From the NCBI GenBank assembly GCA_026686845.1, contig JAIVEN010000011.1, positions 27,762,501 to 27,826,500 of the forward strand: 64,000 nucleotides of DNA, in the 5' to 3' direction. Of this stretch, positions 59,745 to 64,000 are shown piece by piece. How positions within the stretch are numbered: the first letter of the stretch is position 1; each line of letters opens with the position of its first letter. Position numbers and translations under genes: made by a program. Origin of the DNA: Adenanthera pavonina. Lineage: Eukaryota > Streptophyta > Magnoliopsida > Fabales > Fabaceae. The notes beneath the pieces are model-generated. The model saw only the letters and a list, made by a program, of their open reading frames with translations. It did no database searches and had not been told where the DNA came from.

Positions 59745-60365
59745 ATTGTTATCAAAACCAGATCAGATTGTTTGGTTTCACCGATCAAATTGAAAATTGA
59801 TGCTTGGTTCGGTCCGGTCATGTTACATAACTGACACTATTTAAAACTGGTGAGAACAGGTGAAACTGGCTTTGAACCAGTTCTATATTGTTTTTTTTTC
59901 AAATTTTTTAAAAATATTTCTTTTGATTTTTAAGATAAAATAATATCATTTTTAGTACAAAATATGTTATATATATATATATTATAATATTATATAAGTA
60001 TTATTATGATATATAACAATTAAAAATTATATATTTACTTTATAAATAATAAATAATATATTATTAATTTATTATTTTGAATTTAAAATATGATTATAGA
60101 TGAATATTAACTTATTAAAATTAAAAGATTGAGTTATGAAACTTATTAATAATTTGTTTGTGGTGAATAATAGATTAATAATTCAATATTATTTAGTTTG
60201 AGATTTTAATTAAGTTATAAAATTTGTTTAAACTTATATTATTTGTTTTAAATATATTATTTTAATCACTACTGATCCGACCTTGATTCGATCTCAGTTA
60301 AATCATTGAACCTTGAACCAGTATCTTATCCAGTTTAATGTTCAGTCTAGTTCTAACAACATTGA
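59745..60365. mobile_element. Candidate TIR element with 'ggttcggtccggt' ends, about 0.62 kb
   Basis: Imperfect inverted ends CATTGTTATCAAAACCAGA and (other strand) CAATGTTGTTAGAACTAGA, flanked by CACAAT on both sides (about 59739 and 60366). Inner sequences 'ttggttcggtccggtca' and 'tgatccgaccttgattcgat' recall those at 2.0-2.5 kb and 58.4 kb. Family not identified. Confidence 0.45.
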
Positions 60366-61500
60366 TCACAATATACACAGAAGGGGAGGATGATGCCTTC
60401 TCTTTTTCCATTTTTGGCACACTCCCATTTTGCTTGCTTTGCTGTTTGTGATTCACTCCAACAATTATTAATTACTAGTTTTATTTATTTATAAATATAT
60501 GTGGGGGAATTTGAATTTCAATTCAATTGAAATTGAATCCTACCATATTTGTTAATACGGAATGGACAGAGTAATAAATTGATTGATTAAACTTCATACA
60601 ACTAATTGGACAAATTAGACTTTTGGTTTGCCTTTGCATGTAAACTGCCTCAGTAAATTAAATGTTGTCCACCATATTCTTTTTGTTTACCAAGTCTAAT
60701 CTCAAGAAATTGACCAGAAAACAAACAAATAGAGTATAATCTCTTGGGAGTTTTACATATCTTTCTTGCTTTATCCATTCAATTGACCAAATAGATTATG
60801 ACCAATATGTTTGTCTCAAAGAAATTAATTTCATAGTAATTAGACATTGGTCGCCACAAGTACTTAGTTTTTGAATTGATTTCCTCACAGAAAAAATGAA
60901 ATATAGTTTTAAACTGTTATTTTCAAATTACCATTATTTTAAAGAATGATTTAATAATGGAGATTCTTATTTTCGTCAACATTTGATAATGAAGATTTTA
61001 AAATGTATTATTTTAAGACATGAAACGTAAGTGGTAATGCCCCTAATGGGTGATAAATTAAAAAAAGATAGTACAAGTTGTTTTTGTGTGTATATGTGTC
61101 TGAATGTGTCTATATATATATATATATAATTTTATAAAAATTTGCCCCCATTTGGTTGGGAGATTTAGATGAGAAGGAAACGGAGTAAAAATTTTCTATC
61201 ATATTTTTTTCCAAATCAAACAAGGAGAGGGAAACATTTTCCCTCTTGTTTCTTCCTCTCTTTTCTGTTTAAAGACAAAAGGAAAGTATCAAGGCTGTGA
61301 AGGATTTAGTTTTTTGATGGCATAATAGTAAGTAACTTAATTACTTGTTTTACTACAATTTATCATTTCACTATAAGTTGCCATTTTCACTACATACTTT
61401 GTCATTTTATGTTATAGTTAGTTTTTTATGTTGATGGGTGACATAGGGAGTATGTAGTTAAGAAGGCAAGAATTTCACTACGAAATTTCCTATATATTGA
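60366..61500. other. Gene-free region before the CACTA relic
   Basis: Contains a TA microsatellite (about 61110-61128) and possible TIR-like 'ccatttggttgggag' / 'caaatcaaacaagg' words near 61150-61225. No coding frame supported. Confidence 0.4.
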
Positions 61501-61609
61501 CCAAGTTCTTCATGAAGGATGATTAGGGCAATATCGTTCCACATCTTCCTGTACTCTTTGACATCTATGTGAAGCAAGAGCACTATGATCTTTTTATCAG
61601 TTTACTACA

Positions 61610-63799
61610 AGAGTAAAACTTCAAAGAAAAAAGTGAAAAAGCTAGTCAGAGTGCCAAGAGTCAAAAGTATCCCTATAGAGCCAACTATTTGGGATACTAC
61701 GAAGTCAAGGGGAACATTGTAAGTATTTGTATATGTCTTTAGTTGTATGAATATCTTTTATATATAAATAGTTACACATCCATTATTTGTGTTAATGTAT
61801 AGTTGAAGAAGGAGGGATCAAACAAAAAAGTACCCCATCACAAGTTGTAGTCAAAATTTAGGAAAAATAAAGATGGGGTAATAGAGAATGATGGTATCTG
61901 GGAAGTTGTTGCCAAGATAATAAGTACTTTTTTTTTAGAAATTTATTGTTTTAAGTACCAATTTTTTTTTGTAATTTACTATCTTAAGTACTTGTTTTCC
62001 TATCTTTACAGGACACTCTTACACAAGCGATGCCTACTGATGGGGACAACTCAGAGCTAGATGTGCTAAATCAAGCATTAGGATAACCTTTGTGTTAGAG
62101 GAGAAAGGTTCAGTGTCACTCCATCATCATATTTTAGGACCAGACGCCGCTGCTCAGACTCATCTGCAGCTAGGGTTACCAAATTGGAGGCACAACTTGA
62201 GCTATAGAGACAAAATCAAACTACATTGGAAAGATGGTTAGCTTAGATCGAGATGTTTATGAAATAATATGAAGAGGCACATCGGACCCAAACTAGCCCT
62301 AGTGTCAAAGACAGTTGTAGCTCCTAGAGGTAATTACTTTTCTTATTAACTAACTAAATTTATAGTTAATTAAGCCATGGATATTAATACTTCCTGATTG
62401 GTATAGTGACAAGGTTGTCTACTATGGTTGGATGCCCCTACTCAACACATGGTTGCAAAAGGATGTGTAAAGAGAGAGAGAGGAGATAGGGTCCACAATG
62501 TTTCCCTACCTGCAAACCACGTGAGAGTAATGGTCAACTTGCCTATCGAGGAGAATGCACAGTTGCCTGTCCCTACTGACACTGTAGTCATGGTAGGATA
62601 GGTAGTGGGTGGATATGTGGTATGACCTGCTCACCTTGAACTTCCTTGCCAACATAGTGAAGCTAAAGCTGTGGGAATCACTGACTTTCCCACTTGATGC
62701 AAGGATTTTCAATAAGGAAGTATCCGAAACGATCACCCATGATGTGATCGCTGACATTGTGGATCATCAATGGCTTGGTGTACAAAATGTAAACATATAC
62801 TTCAAGTATAAAAATTACAACAAATTAGCTTTTAGCTTGACTACCTTTCATTTCCTTATGTAATATTAACGAATTACTCTTTCCATTCTTTTGAGTTATT
62901 TATATGAAAAGTTTATACTACTTGCCAAGCTCACAAACAAAATTGTGTTCATCCACCCAAAGACATCTCAGCTTTTATAGTCGGTCGGATGCCTTAGGCA
63001 AAAATTATTGAATAGTCATGAGATGTTGCCAATGCGATGGGGGTGGATGCAGGCGGTGAGATGCTATATTTGGCACCATATCAGTAGGGGTGAGTCACTT
63101 AATCAGTAAGCTAGCATCGTTCTTTAATTGCTTGATTATATTTTACTGAAATTGGTTTATATTTTTCATAGCAATCATTGGATGTTGGTCTGTATCAACC
63201 TGATACAACCAACAATATATTTTTTGGATCCAAAGTCTAATCTGCCTGAGTACTACCTGTAAACAATGGAGATGTTTAATCAGTAAGAATATGCATGCTA
63301 TTTATGCATTTCTCATTCCTTACATTAAATTGAGTCATGTTATCATTGACAAAAACATGAGTATCTTTTGTACACAACGTGGGCTTGAGGACAATAATTC
63401 CGCTCCAAATTACAAGCAATTGGATCTGACCACATTGCATAAATGGATAGCAGTTCAAGTATTTATAAATTAATATACAAGTAATTATTGTAATTAACAA
63501 TAATCCTTGTAATTAATGTGCATATAATGTTTTCAGTGTTTGAAACAAGAGAATGATGATGATTGTGGATATTATATGCTCAACTTCATGAAAGAGTTCA
63601 ATCTCTATCAAGGTATATCTGATTTGGTTTACTTCCATTTACATTCAAATTAATAATCTAACTTGATTTTTTTTATTATTTTTATTTGTAGTATTTCTCC
63701 AACTATAAGATGTACTCCTCTAAATATAGTGTTAATGAAGTAATCGAGGAGTGTCCGAATATGTGGTTGAACCCAAGCAGCCGTGGGTATAAGTGATTC
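61610..63799 (+). pseudogene. Decayed En/Spm (CACTA)-type gene: plant transposase-associated domain fused to ULP1 protease
   Basis: Exon-like blocks in order: NFKEKSEKASQSAKSQKYPY and YLGYYEVKGNI (61617-61721), DNSELDVLNQALG (62047-62085) and RVTKLEAQLEL, then a stop, then QNQTTLERWLA (62170-62240). A block with FPLDARIFNKEVSETITHDV and HQWLG comes next (62687-62785), then HWMLVCINL and YFLDPKS (63177-63235), DCGYYMLNFMKEFNL (63560-63604) and a last block ending SSRGYK and TGA. The first half resembles the plant transposase family PF03004 and the second the ULP1 C48 peptidase. His, Asp and Cys of the catalytic triad are readable (HWM, LDP, DCG). In-frame stops and a one-base loss of frame continuity break the first half. 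ULP1 domains cut SUMO-type conjugates; in CACTA elements their role is unclear. No CACTA ends are visible, so the element is partial or extends beyond the window. Confidence 0.75.
63177..63604 (+). other. ULP1 catalytic core blocks (His, Asp, Cys)
   Basis: HWMLVCINL supplies the His, FLDPKS the Asp and DCGYYML the Cys, in the correct C48 order. They lie in separate exon-like blocks; the Cys block is bordered by TTTTCAG and AAG|GTATAT, so splicing signals survive here. Confidence 0.7.
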
Positions 63800-64000
63800 T
63801 TAGATAATTAAGTTCTAAATTATGTTTGGTTTTGTTCTATTTAGTTGGTTTTGTATTAATGTTGCTTTTGTTTTAGTTCTATATATCAATTGGTTCGAAT
63901 TTGTGGTTTTTTTTTGTTTTGTATTGGTTTTGGTTCTAAAATTGGTCATGTAACTTTTGTTGCGGAAACACAAACTCATGATCATGCATACGTAGTGGTA
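63800..64000. other. Unassigned 3' flank of the ULP1 relic
   Basis: T-rich with repeated 'ttggttttgt' words; may be the 3' untranslated part of the relic. No gene. Confidence 0.35.

Noticed and set aside
62506..62757. 83-codon minus-strand frame near the ULP1 relic
   Set aside because: Antisense to a plus-strand block that matches the ULP1-associated region in the correct order.
1..64000. tRNA, rRNA or organelle-derived insertions
   Set aside because: No convincing tRNA fold, rRNA sequence or plastid or mitochondrial gene was recognised; only SINE-like polymerase III boxes were seen.

Overview
This is an AT-rich nuclear segment of a eudicot plant. The evidence is intron-containing genes with GT..AG splice sites, plant-type ABCC and PHOSPHO1-like HAD proteins, Ty3/gypsy and Ty1/copia LTR elements, MITEs, and an En/Spm (CACTA) relic with a ULP1 protease. 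I cannot name the species. There are no prokaryotic features and no CRISPR array. Most of the DNA is nested transposable elements, and I see only one clearly intact protein-coding gene.

Layout. 0.2-1.0 kb: a Mutator-like TIR element with a 9-bp target duplication. 3.35-15.66 kb: a Stowaway/mariner-ended element with long inverted arms, split by a degenerate Ty3/gypsy element (3890-13622, LTRs about 2.2 kb). 16.36-16.77 kb: a Tourist-like MITE. 17.24-26.7 kb: two tandem copies of a 5'-flanking segment. The first carries a hAT-like insertion (19299-20224), and the second is broken by a reverse-oriented Sirevirus-like copia relic (20579-24388) whose LTR holds about 18 GGTTATGCGGATAACC-like motifs. 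26.7-32.3 kb: an 11-exon ABCC8-like ABC transporter pseudogene. 33.2-38.7 kb: a second tandem copy with a large internal deletion. 40.67-42.19 kb, minus strand: an intact four-exon HAD phosphatase gene.

43.0-43.4 kb: a three-copy 114-bp tandem repeat. 44.4-51.2 kb: a tandem array of ~1.55-kb non-coding units, carrying one Stowaway MITE and one complete short LTR element (47294-49027) with a perfect TSD. 53359-55166: a 1.8-kb near-symmetrical palindrome with a 9-bp TSD. 55.6-56.0 kb: an RNase H-domain relic. 57.2-60.4 kb: several MITEs and another copy of the 1.55-kb unit family. 61.6-63.8 kb: a decayed CACTA-type gene with a ULP1 domain whose His-Asp-Cys motifs are still readable.

How it fits together. 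The ABCC locus was amplified in tandem, and both copies decayed independently through stops, splice-site changes, frameshifts and loss of nucleotide-binding residues, while transposons accumulated around them. The HAD phosphatase stands alone and has no visible link to the ABCC relics. I found no coherent new multi-gene system. The most unusual items are the hairpin-forming elements, the motif-studded LTR and the insertion history that can be read from empty sites. All similarity statements are by eye.
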